Source: Oscillospiraceae bacterium (GTDB lineage Bacteria; Bacillota; Clostridia; Oscillospirales; CAG-272). From it: 64,000 bases of DNA. The notes below the pieces were generated by a model, which saw only the letters and a list, made by a program, of their open reading frames with translations, was not told where the DNA came from and made no database searches. The number at the start of each line of letters is the position of its first letter. Position 1 is the stretch's first letter. The stretch lies in assembly GCA_003343845.1 (NCBI GenBank), contig QAKK01000008.1:17847-81846 (forward strand). The letters run 5' to 3'. The position numbers and the translations under genes were made by a program. Positions 44,131 to 53,421 of the stretch are shown piece after piece.

Positions 44131-45372
44131 ATGAAAAAGATGTGCTTTGGCAAGGCGGATGTTCTTCTGCCGGATTTTATCGGAGATGCGGCGGCGTGTC
44201 GGAAGTGGGCGGTGATCGCCTGCGACCAGTTTACCGGTGAGCCGGCATACTGGCACGAAGTTGAGCGCATCGTCGGCGATGCACCCAGCACGCTGAAAAT
44301 GATTCTTCCGGAGGCATATCTCGGCGGGGACAACACGGCACGGCTCGGAAGCATTGCCGAAACCATGCGGGACTATCGAAAGAATCTGCTCCGTCCGTAT
44401 CCGGATGCGCTGATCTATGTGCGCCGCACGCAGTCGGACGGCAAGGTGCGCCGCGGTATTGTCGGCGCGGTTGATCTTGAGTGCTACGATTATGCGGCGG
44501 GGTCAACCTCGCCGGTGCGCGCCACCGAGGGTACTGTGCTGGAGCGCATTCCGCCCCGCGTTGCCGTGCGCCGTGCCGCCTCACTGGAAGCGCCGCATGT
44601 CATGCTGCTCCTCGACGACCCGAAGGATACGGTGATTGGTGCACTCGAAGAAACGCACGGAAGCCTGCATAAGCTCTATGACTTCGAGCTGATGCTGGGC
44701 GGCGGCAGACTGGAGGGCTATCTGCTCTCCGCTGCGGCGGCGGACGCCGCGCTTGACCGGATGCGGACGCTTTTTGCGGAAAGCGGGACGGATCTCGAGT
44801 TGGCAGTCGGCGACGGCAACCATTCGCTTGCCAGCGCCAAGGCACGCTATGAAGAACTCAAGGCGCAGATCGGCGAAGCGGCGGCGCGGCAGCACCCGCT
44901 GCGCTATGCGCTCTGCGAGGCGGTCAATCTGCACGACAGCGCGCTTGTGTTTGAGCCGATCTATCGTCTTGTGAAGACCGATGCGCCGGAGGATCTGCTG
45001 AACGCGCTGCGCGCATACGGCGCAGCTGCGGCGCCGGGTACGCAGACCGTCGAATGCGTCGGTGCGCGGCAGTGCTGCCGCATTCCGCTCGGCGCAGGCA
45101 CGCATCCGCTCACGGTCGGCACATTGCAGCGCTTTCTGGACGACTATGCCGCAGCACACCCCGGTGTGACAATCGACTACATTCACGGCAGGGATGCGCT
45201 CATGCGGCTTGCGGCGGCGCCCGACCATGTCGGATTCCTTTTTGACGGCATGGGCAAGGCAGGGCTCTTCCCGGCGGTCGCGCGCTCCGGCGCGCTGCCG
45301 CGCAAGACCTTCTCCATGGGGCATGCCGAGGATAAACGCTACTACATGGAGTGCCGGGAAATCGCACGGTAA
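44131..45372 (+). CDS. DUF1015 family protein
   Basis: A 413-residue member of DUF1015, a widespread family of unknown biochemical role in anaerobes. Typical segments are the N-terminal WAVIACDQFTGEPAYWHEVE and the central AVGDGNHSLASAKARYEELK, whose GDGNH block is the best conserved. No signal or membrane helix is seen. The ribosome site is CGAGGTGCGGAC. It forms a single-gene transcript between its promoter and a strong terminator. Confidence 0.92.
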   Translation: MKKMCFGKADVLLPDFIGDAAACRKWAVIACDQFTGEPAYWHEVERIVGDAPSTLKMILPEAYLGGDNTARLGSIAETMRDYRKNLLRPYPDALIYVRRTQSDGKVRRGIVGAVDLECYDYAAGSTSPVRATEGTVLERIPPRVAVRRAASLEAPHVMLLLDDPKDTVIGALEETHGSLHKLYDFELMLGGGRLEGYLLSAAAADAALDRMRTLFAESGTDLELAVGDGNHSLASAKARYEELKAQIGEAAARQHPLRYALCEAVNLHDSALVFEPIYRLVKTDAPEDLLNALRAYGAAAAPGTQTVECVGARQCCRIPLGAGTHPLTVGTLQRFLDDYAAAHPGVTIDYIHGRDALMRLAAAPDHVGFLFDGMGKAGLFPAVARSGALPRKTFSMGHAEDKRYYMECREIAR

Positions 45373-45385
45373 AACAGGCAATGAC

Positions 45386-45419
45386 GAAAAGCGAACGGGA
45401 ATATTCCCGTTCGCTTTTT
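45386..45419 (+). terminator. Intrinsic terminator after the DUF1015 gene
   Basis: A palindromic stem with core AGCGAACGGGA pairing TCCCGTTCGCT (about 45389-45399 with 45404-45414) is bounded by A and T runs. It separates this gene from spoIIGA. Confidence 0.92.
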
Positions 45420-45452
45420 CATATGCTTTTCTTACAAAATAATCGTGCAGAA

Positions 45453-45486
45453 GACGACAGTGTTTTGCCCCCGTGCGGCGTACAAT
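45453..45486 (+). promoter_or_regulatory. Candidate spoIIG-type promoter
   Basis: TACAAT (45481-45486) is a reasonable -10, but no -35 is seen at 17 bases. GACGACA (45453-45459), a five-of-seven match to a reversed 0A box (TTCGACA), lies where Spo0A binds in the Bacillus spoIIG promoter. This fits an activator-dependent promoter but is weak evidence. Confidence 0.35.
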
Positions 45487-45505
45487 GACACCGTGAGGTG
45501 ATCGT

Positions 45506-46360
45506 ATGGTTCGTGTGATCTACGGGGACGTTCTTCTGCTTGTGGATTTCTGCATGAATTGCTTTGCGCTCTACATAACGGCGTATTTGATCCGGCGGCA
45601 TGTGAAGACGCTGTGTCTTGTCGGTGCGGCGCTCGTCGGCGGCATCTATAACGTGGCTGCGGTGTATCTGAACACCGACAACCTGCTTGCAAAGCTGACC
45701 GCCGCCGCAGTCGGGCTTTTGATGTGCTATATCGCGTTCGGCGGGTATCATTTTGTGCGCACGGCGCTGACCTTTTTTGCCGTGTCGGCGCTGATCGGCG
45801 GATTGATGTACGGGGTGTACTTCCTGTTCGGCAGTTATCATACCGATCTGTTCGGCAATACCCGCGGTTATGCGTACACGCATATTCCGCTCTGGATGTT
45901 TGCGGCGCTTGCCGGCGTCAGTTTTATCCTTGTGGTGATCTTTTCACGCCTCGGGCGCGACGTCACCGACCGCCGCGAAGCTACCGTCACCGTGACGACT
46001 GCAAACGGGTGCAAAGTGCTGCATCTGCTCTTGGACAGCGGCAATCTCGTCCGCGAGCCGATCAGCGGCAAATATGTGCTCATCGTCGGGCTGGATGCCG
46101 TCGCACCGCTGCTCACGGATGCGGAGCGGCGCGCGATCGCGGACGGGGATGCGGATGCACTTCTGCGCCGCCGTTTCCGTCTGATCTGCGCGCGCGGCAT
46201 GGACGGTACGCCGCGCACGCTTTACGGCTTTGTGCCGGACAGCATTGTTTATACGGACGGCAAAAAGTCGGTGAAGCTGGACGCCTATCTCGCGCCCACG
46301 CCGACCGAAACCGGTTTTTGCGGCTTTGAAGGGATCGCGCACCCCTCGGCTATTGCATAA
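45506..46360 (+). CDS. spoIIGA: Sigma-E processing peptidase SpoIIGA
   Basis: Membrane aspartic protease that cuts pro-sigma-E in the mother cell. Five hydrophobic helices fill residues about 5-150. The protease domain has LLLDSGNLVREPISGKYV (catalytic aspartate near 177). Length 284. sigE follows after 11 bases, the standard spoIIG operon. The ribosome site is GAGGTGATCGT. Confidence 0.96.
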   Translation: MVRVIYGDVLLLVDFCMNCFALYITAYLIRRHVKTLCLVGAALVGGIYNVAAVYLNTDNLLAKLTAAAVGLLMCYIAFGGYHFVRTALTFFAVSALIGGLMYGVYFLFGSYHTDLFGNTRGYAYTHIPLWMFAALAGVSFILVVIFSRLGRDVTDRREATVTVTTANGCKVLHLLLDSGNLVREPISGKYVLIVGLDAVAPLLTDAERRAIADGDADALLRRRFRLICARGMDGTPRTLYGFVPDSIVYTDGKKSVKLDAYLAPTPTETGFCGFEGIAHPSAIA

Positions 46361-46371
46361 GGAGGCACGCA

Positions 46372-47088
46372 GTGAAGAATTTTCTGATTCGACTGAAACT
46401 GTTTTTTATCCGGCTGAAGCTGAAGATCGTTCATTCCTACGATTCGACGTTCTATGTCAACGGCGCGGACACGCTGCCGCCGCCGCTTGCGGCAGAGGAG
46501 GAGGGTGAGGCGCTGCGCACGGCGCCGCACAGCAGCCGCAGCCGCAGTTTGCTCATCGAGCACAATCTGCGCCTGGTCGTCTACATCGCCAAAAAATTCG
46601 AGAGCACCGGCATCGGTATTGAAGATCTGGTCTCCATTGGCACGATCGGGCTGATCAAGGCGATCAATACCTTCAAGGCAGAGAAAAACAACAAGCTGGC
46701 GACTTATGCGTCGCGCTGTATCGAGAACGAGATCCTGATGTACATCCGCAAAAACAGCGCGCGCCGCTGCGAGATCTCGATCGAGGAGCCGCTGAGCGTG
46801 GACTGGGACGGCAACGAGCTTCTGCTCTCGGATGTGTTGGGCAGCGATGAGGATATGGTCTACCGCAACCTGGAGAGCAGTGAGGAAAAGCGCGTGCTGC
46901 GCACGGCGGTCGAAGGACTTTGCCCGCGCGAGCGGCTGATCGTTGAGCTGCGCTACGGACTCGGCGGCGGCGGTGAAAAAACGCAGAAAGAAGTCGCCGA
47001 CATGCTCGGTATTTCCCAGTCCTACATATCCAGACTGGAGAAAAAGATCATTTCCCGCCTGAAAGGCGAGGTTGTCGGCAAGATTTAG
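46372..47088 (+). CDS. sigE: Sporulation sigma factor SigE
   Basis: Early mother-cell sigma factor. The N-terminal 27 or so residues (KNFLIRLKLFFIRLKLKI) are the amphipathic pro-sequence removed by SpoIIGA. Region 2 has HNLRLVVYIAKKFESTGIGI and ATYASRCIENEILMYIRKN; region 4 has the helix-turn-helix TQKEVADMLGISQSYISRLE. Length 238. GTG start after GGAGGCACGCA. In many spore formers sigG comes next; here rpmE does. Confidence 0.97.
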   Translation: MKNFLIRLKLFFIRLKLKIVHSYDSTFYVNGADTLPPPLAAEEEGEALRTAPHSSRSRSLLIEHNLRLVVYIAKKFESTGIGIEDLVSIGTIGLIKAINTFKAEKNNKLATYASRCIENEILMYIRKNSARRCEISIEEPLSVDWDGNELLLSDVLGSDEDMVYRNLESSEEKRVLRTAVEGLCPRERLIVELRYGLGGGGEKTQKEVADMLGISQSYISRLEKKIISRLKGEVVGKI

Positions 47089-47110
47089 CGAAAAAAGTTT
47101 TCAAAAACAC

Positions 47111-47139
47111 TTGATTTTTTGAAAAAGCTGTGGTATCAT
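47111..47139 (+). promoter_or_regulatory. Promoter for rpmE
   Basis: TTGATT (47111-47116), 17-base spacer, TATCAT (47134-47139). The block GCTGTGGTATCATA is shared exactly with the infC promoter. Confidence 0.8.
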
Positions 47140-47178
47140 AGGACGTACTGTGATTACGAGTGTAATGAGGTGAGAAAA

Positions 47179-47382
47179 ATGAAACAGGGTATTCATCCGG
47201 AATATAATGTTGTTACCGTAAAGTGCGCGTGCGGCGCAGAGTACACCACGCGTTCCACCAAGAACGATGTTAAGGTTGAAATCTGCTCCAAGTGCCATCC
47301 TTTCTTCACGGGCAAGCAGAAGTTCGTTGATGCCGGCGGACGCGTTGATAAGTTCAAGAAGCGTCTCAGCATGGTGAAGTAA
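47179..47382 (+). CDS. rpmE: 50S ribosomal protein L31, zinc-binding form
   Basis: A 67-residue L31 starting MKQGIHPEYNVVTVKCACGA. C16, C18, C36 and C39 form the zinc site, so this is the C+ form used when zinc is plentiful. ATG 47179 follows GAGGTGAGAAAA. A terminator lies 20 bases after the stop. Confidence 0.98.
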   Translation: MKQGIHPEYNVVTVKCACGAEYTTRSTKNDVKVEICSKCHPFFTGKQKFVDAGGRVDKFKKRLSMVK

Positions 47383-47402
47383 TCGACAAATCGGCTTGAA
47401 AC

Positions 47403-47443
47403 GGGTAAGTGAACGCTTTGCGGTCATTTACCCTTTTGTTTTT
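47403..47443 (+). terminator. Intrinsic terminator after rpmE
   Basis: GGGTAAGTGA (47403-47412) pairs with TCATTTACCC (47424-47433) with one G-T wobble, then TTTTGTTTTT. The hflX ribosome site follows within 15 bases, so some read-through is likely, since no separate hflX promoter was seen. Confidence 0.8.
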
Positions 47444-47456
47444 GCACGGAGGTTCT

Positions 47457-48710
47457 ATGAACGAACAAATCATTTCGGACGCGGTTCTCGTCGGCGTGGC
47501 GAAGAAGGGCAGCGACAGCGGGGAGTGCGAACGCAGCCTCGACGAGCTTGCGCGCCTGCTCGACACGGCGGGCGGCAGAACCTTTGCAAAGATGATCCAG
47601 TCCAAGGAAAACGAAGATCCGCGAACCTGTATCGGCAGCGGCAAGCTGGAGGAACTGAAAAATCTTTGCAGCGACAATGACATTCATCTGGTTGTGTTTG
47701 ATACCGAGCTGTCGCCATCCCAGATCCGCAACATTGAGGATGCGCTCGACGAGGTGGACGTCATCGACCGCAGCATGCTGATCCTGGATATTTTCGCCCT
47801 GCATGCCACGACTGCGGAGGGCAAGCTCCAGGTCGAGCTTGCACAGCTCCGCTATACCGCGCCGCGTCTCATCGGCAAGGGCAAACAGCTCTCGCGCCAG
47901 GAGGGACGCATCGGTACGCGCGGACCCGGCGAGTCCAAGCTCGAGACCGACCGCCGCCATCTGGCGGCGCGTGCCGCCGCACTGGAGGCGGCACTGCACG
48001 AGATGGAACGCACCCGCTCGACCATGCGCGCAGCGAGGGAACGCAGCGGGCTGAAAAAGGTTGCGATCGTCGGCTATACCAATGCGGGCAAATCCACCCT
48101 GCTGAACCGGCTGACCGACGCGGGCGTGCTTGCCGAGAACAAGCTGTTCGCCACGCTCGACCCCACCACGCGCCGACTGGAATTGCCGGGCGGCACCGAG
48201 GTGCTCCTGTCGGATACGGTCGGCTTTATCCGCAAGCTGCCGCATCATCTGGTGCGCGCGTTTCGCTCCACGCTGGACGAGCTCTGCTATGCGGACATCC
48301 TCGTCGTGCTTGCCGACGCCTCGGACAGCGAGTGCGCCGAGCAGCTTCGCGTGACCGATTCGCTGATTGCGCAGCTTGGTGCAGGGGACAAGCCTGTGCT
48401 GTATGCGTTCAACAAAGCCGACCTCGCCGAGGACGGTATGGCGCTCATCAGCGGCGAGGCGCAGAACGCCGTGTTCATCTCGGCGAAGACCGGCATGGGC
48501 ATGGATCGCTTTCTCGATATGCTGGAAGCACTGGCTACGGCGGGAACGCGCCGCCTGACCCTGCATATTCCGATGGCGGAGCAGGGGGTGCTGAACCAGC
48601 TGTACCGCTTTGCCACCGTGGAGGATGTGCACTACGAGGATGACCGCGTTACGGTGACGGCGGTGCTGGATAGCCGTGCGCAGGGCATGTTCAAGGATTT
48701 TATTGTATAA
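47457..48710 (+). CDS. hflX: GTPase HflX
   Basis: Ribosome-associated GTPase that splits stalled ribosomes. The N-terminal domain has RTCIGSGKLEELKNL and the RGPGESKLETDRR helix. The G domain has GYTNAGKSTLLNRLT (about 204), LDPTTRRLELPGG, SDTVGFIRKLPHHLVRAF and NKADL. Length 417. ATG 47457 follows CGGAGGTTCT; upstream in-frame ATG lies in the terminator. Confidence 0.97.
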   Translation: MNEQIISDAVLVGVAKKGSDSGECERSLDELARLLDTAGGRTFAKMIQSKENEDPRTCIGSGKLEELKNLCSDNDIHLVVFDTELSPSQIRNIEDALDEVDVIDRSMLILDIFALHATTAEGKLQVELAQLRYTAPRLIGKGKQLSRQEGRIGTRGPGESKLETDRRHLAARAAALEAALHEMERTRSTMRAARERSGLKKVAIVGYTNAGKSTLLNRLTDAGVLAENKLFATLDPTTRRLELPGGTEVLLSDTVGFIRKLPHHLVRAFRSTLDELCYADILVVLADASDSECAEQLRVTDSLIAQLGAGDKPVLYAFNKADLAEDGMALISGEAQNAVFISAKTGMGMDRFLDMLEALATAGTRRLTLHIPMAEQGVLNQLYRFATVEDVHYEDDRVTVTAVLDSRAQGMFKDFIV

Positions 48711-48720
48711 GGAAGACAAG

Positions 48721-49359
48721 ATGACCGATTCTGTAAAACCGGAAAAGCCGTATGTCACGCTCGGCGGCGAGGGTACGGCGACCATCGAGGAAAAACGCTC
48801 GGAATTCATCGGCTATGCCGCGCATGTGCAGGACGAGACCGAGGCGCAGAGCTTTGTCAGGCGTATCAAGGCAAAGCACCACGACGCGCGGCACAACGTC
48901 TATGCCTATGTGCTCGGCGATACCGTGCAGCGTTACAGCGATGACGGCGAACCGCAGGGCACGGCGGGTATCCCTGTGCTCGACGTGCTCCGCAAGAGCG
49001 GCGTGACCGATGCCTGCATCGTGGTCACTCGGTATTTCGGCGGCATTCTGCTCGGGGCGGGCGGACTGGTCCGCGCCTACACGGCGGCGGCAAAGGCGGC
49101 GCTCGACGCGGCGGGGACACTGACCATGGAGCGCTATGCCGAACTTCGTCTGCGCCTGTCCTATGCGGATTATCAGAAGCTGTCCGCCAAGCTCGCATCG
49201 CTCGGTGCGACCGTGGATGCGGTGGACTTCGGCGGCGAGGTCACGCTGGACGTCGCTCTGAAAGCTACGGCGAAGGATCGTTTTGCCGATGCCGTGCGGG
49301 AGCTTTTCGCAGGTCGCGTGCCGGTCGAAGCGCGCGGCGAGCGCTACGACGCACGATAA
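48721..49359 (+). CDS. YigZ/IMPACT family protein
   Basis: The UPF0029/IMPACT fold: EEKRSEFIGYAAHVQDETEA, HHDARHNVYAYVLG, RYSDDGEPQGTAGIPVLDVLR, and VVTRYFGGILLGAGGLVRAY, followed by the DUF1949 C-terminal domain. Length 212. Its precise role is unsettled; some homologues bind translating ribosomes or nucleotides. The ribosome site is AAGGAAGACAAG, and it is probably co-transcribed with hflX. Confidence 0.94.
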   Translation: MTDSVKPEKPYVTLGGEGTATIEEKRSEFIGYAAHVQDETEAQSFVRRIKAKHHDARHNVYAYVLGDTVQRYSDDGEPQGTAGIPVLDVLRKSGVTDACIVVTRYFGGILLGAGGLVRAYTAAAKAALDAAGTLTMERYAELRLRLSYADYQKLSAKLASLGATVDAVDFGGEVTLDVALKATAKDRFADAVRELFAGRVPVEARGERYDAR

Positions 49360-49381
49360 AACTGAAAATTTTCGAAAATAT

Positions 49382-49417
49382 TACGCGCAAAAGAGGGATT
49401 TCCCCGTTTTGCGCGTA
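49382..49417. terminator. Hairpin between the YigZ gene and dgt
   Basis: TACGCGCAAAA (49382-49392) pairs perfectly with TTTTGCGCGTA (49407-49417), and GGGA/TCCC extends the stem inside. The tail TATTATT is T-rich but broken, so termination is probably partial. Confidence 0.65.
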
Positions 49418-49474
49418 TATTATTGTCGTAAATTATGCAAAACCATATAGAACGAACGGAAAAGAGGGATATTT

Positions 49475-50491
49475 ATGGCACAGCGGATCGCGGATATTTT
49501 CCTGGAAAGGGAAGAACAGACGCTCTCGCCATACGCATTTCTGACCAAGAATACGCGCGGCAGGGATCACCCCTATGTGCCCTGCGAGAACCGCACCGAG
49601 TTCCAGCGCGACCGCGACCGTATCCTGCATTCCAAGTCGTTCCGGCGGCTGATGCACAAGACGCAGGTCTTTCTGTTCCCTGCGGATGAGCATTACCGCA
49701 CGCGCATGACGCACACGCTGGAGGTCACGCAGGTCGCGCGGATCATCGCGCGCGCACTTCAGCTCAACGAAGACCTGACCGAGGCGGCAGCGCTCGGGCA
49801 CGACCTCGGACACACGCCGTTCGGGCATGCGGGTGAGGTCGCGATGCAGCAGTGCTATTCGCCCGATTTCACGCACTATAAGCAGAGCGTGCGCGTAGTG
49901 GAAAAGCTCGAAAAGGACGGCGAGGGGCTGAACCTCACCTGGGAGGTGCGCGACGGCATCCTCAACCACACGGGCAGCTGCATGGCGTCCACGCTTGAGG
50001 GCGTGATCGTCAAGTTTGCCGACCGCATCGCCTATATCAACCACGACATCGACGACGCCTGCCGTGCAGGTATTCTGAGCCTCGACGACATCCCGAAGGA
50101 GCTGCTGGACACGCTCGGGCGCGGACACAGCGAGCGCATCAACCGCATGGTCACCTCGGTCATCACGGCAAGCGCCGGTAAGCCCGAGATCGCCTTTACG
50201 CCCGAGATCGGCGAAGCCACCATGCAGCTGCGCAAATTCCTGTTTGACCATGTGTATACCAATCCGCTTGCAAAGTCCGAGGATAAAAAGGCGCAGGAGC
50301 TGCTTGTCCGTCTGTTTGAATACTACGTCAAGCACCCGGAGGAAATGCCGGATCTGTACTACCGCAATACCAAGACCGAGCCGGTGGAGCGCTGCGTCTG
50401 CGACTTTGTCGGCGGCATGACCGACCGCTATGCGATCGACCGCTATACCGAGCTGTTCATCCCGCAGGTCTGGAGAGGCAGACAGATATGA
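49475..50491 (+). CDS. dgt: dNTP triphosphohydrolase (dgt-like)
   Basis: HD-domain enzyme that removes triphosphate from dGTP or other dNTPs. SKSFRRLMHKTQVF and RTRMTHTLEVTQVARIIAR precede the metal motif ALGHDLGHTPFGHAGE (about 106-121), and the last ligand is in VKFADRIAYINHDIDDA. Length 338. It overlaps dnaG by four bases (ATGA). This dgt-dnaG-sigA arrangement is common in Clostridia. Confidence 0.95.
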   Translation: MAQRIADIFLEREEQTLSPYAFLTKNTRGRDHPYVPCENRTEFQRDRDRILHSKSFRRLMHKTQVFLFPADEHYRTRMTHTLEVTQVARIIARALQLNEDLTEAAALGHDLGHTPFGHAGEVAMQQCYSPDFTHYKQSVRVVEKLEKDGEGLNLTWEVRDGILNHTGSCMASTLEGVIVKFADRIAYINHDIDDACRAGILSLDDIPKELLDTLGRGHSERINRMVTSVITASAGKPEIAFTPEIGEATMQLRKFLFDHVYTNPLAKSEDKKAQELLVRLFEYYVKHPEEMPDLYYRNTKTEPVERCVCDFVGGMTDRYAIDRYTELFIPQVWRGRQI

Positions 50492-52242
50492 TCGACCAGA
50501 GCGTCATTGAAGAGATCAAGGCGCGCAATGACATTGTGGATCTGATCTCCTCCTACGTCAGTCTGAAGCGTGCCGGCTCGAATATGCTCGGACTGTGCCC
50601 GTTCCACTCGGAGAAAACGCCGTCCTTCACGGTGTTCCCCGCGCGGCAGGGCTATTACTGCTTCGGCTGCGGCGCAGGCGGGGATGTGATCACCTTTGTG
50701 CGGCAGATCGAAAATCTCGAATATGTACCCGCGCTTGAGTTCCTTGCCAAGCGCGTCGGCATCACGATCCCCGCGGATACCACGCGGCGGGGCGACGGTT
50801 TTGACCGCGCGCGGATGCTGAATATGAACAAGGAGGCGGCGCGGTTCTTCCGCGAGTGCCTGTTTGACCCGCAGATCGGCGCCGAGGCGCGGGCATACTT
50901 TGAGAAACGCGCGCTGAGCACCGCCACGATCAAGCACTTCGGGCTCGGCTATTCGCCGAACGGCTTTTCCGCGCTGACCAACCGCCTGCGCGAGCTCGGC
51001 TATACCGATGCCGAAATGACGGCGGGTTTTCTCTGCGGCAGAAGCCGAAAGACCGGCGCGCCGTTTGACTATTTCCGCAACCGCATCATGTTCCCGATCA
51101 TTGACGTCTCGGGCAATGTGATCGCGTTCGGCGGCAGAGTCATGGACGACTCTCTGCCGAAATACCTCAATTCGTCGGATACGCCGGTGTTCAAAAAGAG
51201 CCGCAACCTGTTTGCGCTCAACTTTGCCCGCGCATCTTGCGCCGAGGAAATGATCCTCTGCGAGGGCTATATGGACGTCATTGCGATGCACGCCGCCGGG
51301 TTTACCAACGCGGTTGCCACGCTCGGCACGGCGCTCACGCCCGAACAGGCGCGGATCATGGCGCGGTATACCAAGCGCGTGGTGATCTCCTATGACAGCG
51401 ACGCGCCGGGACAGAAGGCGGCAAACCGTGCCATCGGCATTCTCGGCGAGGTCGGACTGGACGTCCGCGTTCTGCGGATCGAAGGCGCGAAGGACCCCGA
51501 CGAGTTTATTAAGAAGTACGGCGCGGACAAGTTCCGCCAGCAGCTGTCCGGCAGCTTCGGCAAATTTGATTTCAATATGGACGGTATCCTCACACGGCAT
51601 AACATCGCGATTCCGGACGAGAAGATCAAGGCGTGCGCGGAACTGACCGATCTTGCCGCCGGCATCTATTCAAGCGCCGAACGCGAGGTCTACATCGCCG
51701 CCGCGGCAAAAAAATTGGACATTCCCGCCGAGAGCATCCGCGCGGATGTCGAACGGAAGCTGCGCAAAAAGAAAAGCGAATACAAAAAAGAGCAGTCGCA
51801 GAAGATCGTCCGCCAAAGCGCCGGGTACGGCGACCGGGTCAACCCCGATTTCGCCAAGAATGTCGCCGCTGCAAAGGCAGAGGAGGCAGTCCTCGGCATG
51901 CTGCTCCTTTACCCCGAGCACCGCGAGGCGGTGCGGACGGGGAAGGTTGCACTCACCGCCGATGACTTTTTCACCGACTTCGGCAGACGCATATTTACGG
52001 CGATTGCGGAGAATGATCGGGACGGCAGCTTCAGCACCTCGGTGCTCGGGCAGTACTTCACGCCCGAGGAAGAGGGCAGGATCACACGGATGCAGCTGTC
52101 ACGCAGCGCACTCAGCAACAACGGCGCTGCGGTCTTCGCCGACAATGTTGCCGCCCTGCGGCGGGAGCGCGCGGCAGAGGCAAACAGCGGCGACGGCGTG
52201 GACGATATTCTGGAGCTGATCCGGGAAAAGAGAAATACATAG
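50488..52242 (+). CDS. dnaG: DNA primase
   Basis: Makes RNA primers at the replication fork. The CHC2 zinc finger uses C37, H40, C58 and C61 (LCPFHSEKTPSF and YCFGCGAGGDV). Toprim carries MILCEGYMDVIAMH and the DSDAPGQKAANRAI aspartates. The C-terminal region (about 455-584) is the helicase-binding domain. Length 584. The ATG overlaps the dgt stop. Confidence 0.98.
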   Translation: MIDQSVIEEIKARNDIVDLISSYVSLKRAGSNMLGLCPFHSEKTPSFTVFPARQGYYCFGCGAGGDVITFVRQIENLEYVPALEFLAKRVGITIPADTTRRGDGFDRARMLNMNKEAARFFRECLFDPQIGAEARAYFEKRALSTATIKHFGLGYSPNGFSALTNRLRELGYTDAEMTAGFLCGRSRKTGAPFDYFRNRIMFPIIDVSGNVIAFGGRVMDDSLPKYLNSSDTPVFKKSRNLFALNFARASCAEEMILCEGYMDVIAMHAAGFTNAVATLGTALTPEQARIMARYTKRVVISYDSDAPGQKAANRAIGILGEVGLDVRVLRIEGAKDPDEFIKKYGADKFRQQLSGSFGKFDFNMDGILTRHNIAIPDEKIKACAELTDLAAGIYSSAEREVYIAAAAKKLDIPAESIRADVERKLRKKKSEYKKEQSQKIVRQSAGYGDRVNPDFAKNVAAAKAEEAVLGMLLLYPEHREAVRTGKVALTADDFFTDFGRRIFTAIAENDRDGSFSTSVLGQYFTPEEEGRITRMQLSRSALSNNGAAVFADNVAALRRERAAEANSGDGVDDILELIREKRNT

Positions 52243-52267
52243 TGCCGATGGCATGAAAGGAAAGCAT

Positions 52268-53389
52268 ATGAACAGCGAAACACAGAAAAAAACGATGGAT
52301 GTCAATGAACTGATCGAGCGCGGTAAGAGCAAAGGGTCTCTGACCAATGCGGAAGTGCTCGAGGTCATGGAGATGAATGACTGCGACATCGACCAGATGG
52401 AAAAGATCTACGAGCAGATTGAAAACAGCGGTATCGAGATCACCGGCTTTGATTCGGTGCCGATCGACGACCTGGACGACCTCGACGAGGACGACGAGGA
52501 GATCGATCAGCTGGAATCCGCCGAGGATATGGAGAAGATGCTGGCGCAGGAGGGGCTCGCCATCGACGACCCCGTGCGCATGTACCTCAAGGAGATCGGT
52601 AAGATCCCGCTGCTCGATGCCGACCAGGAGATGAAGCTCGCCGAGCGCATCGCGGCGGGCGACGAAAAGGCGAAGAATGAGCTGGTTGAAGCCAACCTGC
52701 GCCTTGTGGTCAGCATTGCCAAGCGCTATGTCGGCAAGGGCATGTTCTTCCTCGATCTGATCCAGGAGGGCAACCTCGGTCTGATGAAGGCGGTCGATAA
52801 GTTCGATTACCAGAAGGGCTATAAGTTCTCGACCTATGCAACCTGGTGGATCCGCCAGGCGATCACCCGTGCCATCGCGGATCAGGCGCGCACCATCCGC
52901 ATCCCCGTGCACATGGTGGAGACCATTCACAAGGTCTCGCGCTATTCGCGTCAGCTCCTCCAGGAGCTCGGACATGAAGCATCCGCCGACGAGATCGCGG
53001 AGAAAATGGGCATGAGCGCCGATAAGGTGCGCGAGATCCTCAAGATCGCGCAGGATCCCGTTTCGCTTGAAACGCCGATCGGCGAGGAGGAGGACAGCCA
53101 CCTCGGCGACTTCATCGAGGACAACGATTCTCCGGCACCTGCGGAAACTGCCTCCTATGCGCTTCTGCGTAAGCACCTCTGCGCCGTTCTGCACACGCTG
53201 ACGCCGCGTGAGGAGCATGTGCTTAAGCTGCGCTTCGGTCTTGAAGACGGCAGAACGAGAACGCTCGAAGAGGTCGGCAAGGAGTTTGACATCACGCGTG
53301 AGCGCATCCGTCAGATCGAGGCGAAGGCGCTCAGAAAACTGCGTCACCCCAGCCGCTCCAAGCGCCTCAAGGATTATCTGGATCAATGA
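52268..53389 (+). CDS. sigA: Primary sigma factor SigA (RpoD)
   Basis: Housekeeping sigma-70. Region 1.1-like start, an acidic stretch (DDLDDLDEDDEEIDQLE), region 1.2 DPVRMYLKEIGKIPLL, region 2 ANLRLVVSIAKRYVGKGM and TYATWWIRQAITRAIADQ, and region 4 RERIRQIEAKALRKLRHP. ATG 52268 follows GAAAGGAAAGCAT and gives 373 residues; ATG 52253 would lack a good site. The many TTGACA-17-TATAAT promoters in the window are its expected targets. Confidence 0.98.
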   Translation: MNSETQKKTMDVNELIERGKSKGSLTNAEVLEVMEMNDCDIDQMEKIYEQIENSGIEITGFDSVPIDDLDDLDEDDEEIDQLESAEDMEKMLAQEGLAIDDPVRMYLKEIGKIPLLDADQEMKLAERIAAGDEKAKNELVEANLRLVVSIAKRYVGKGMFFLDLIQEGNLGLMKAVDKFDYQKGYKFSTYATWWIRQAITRAIADQARTIRIPVHMVETIHKVSRYSRQLLQELGHEASADEIAEKMGMSADKVREILKIAQDPVSLETPIGEEEDSHLGDFIEDNDSPAPAETASYALLRKHLCAVLHTLTPREEHVLKLRFGLEDGRTRTLEEVGKEFDITRERIRQIEAKALRKLRHPSRSKRLKDYLDQ

Positions 53390-53421
53390 TGCGTTTCGGG
53401 GCAATATTCACGGAATACGCC

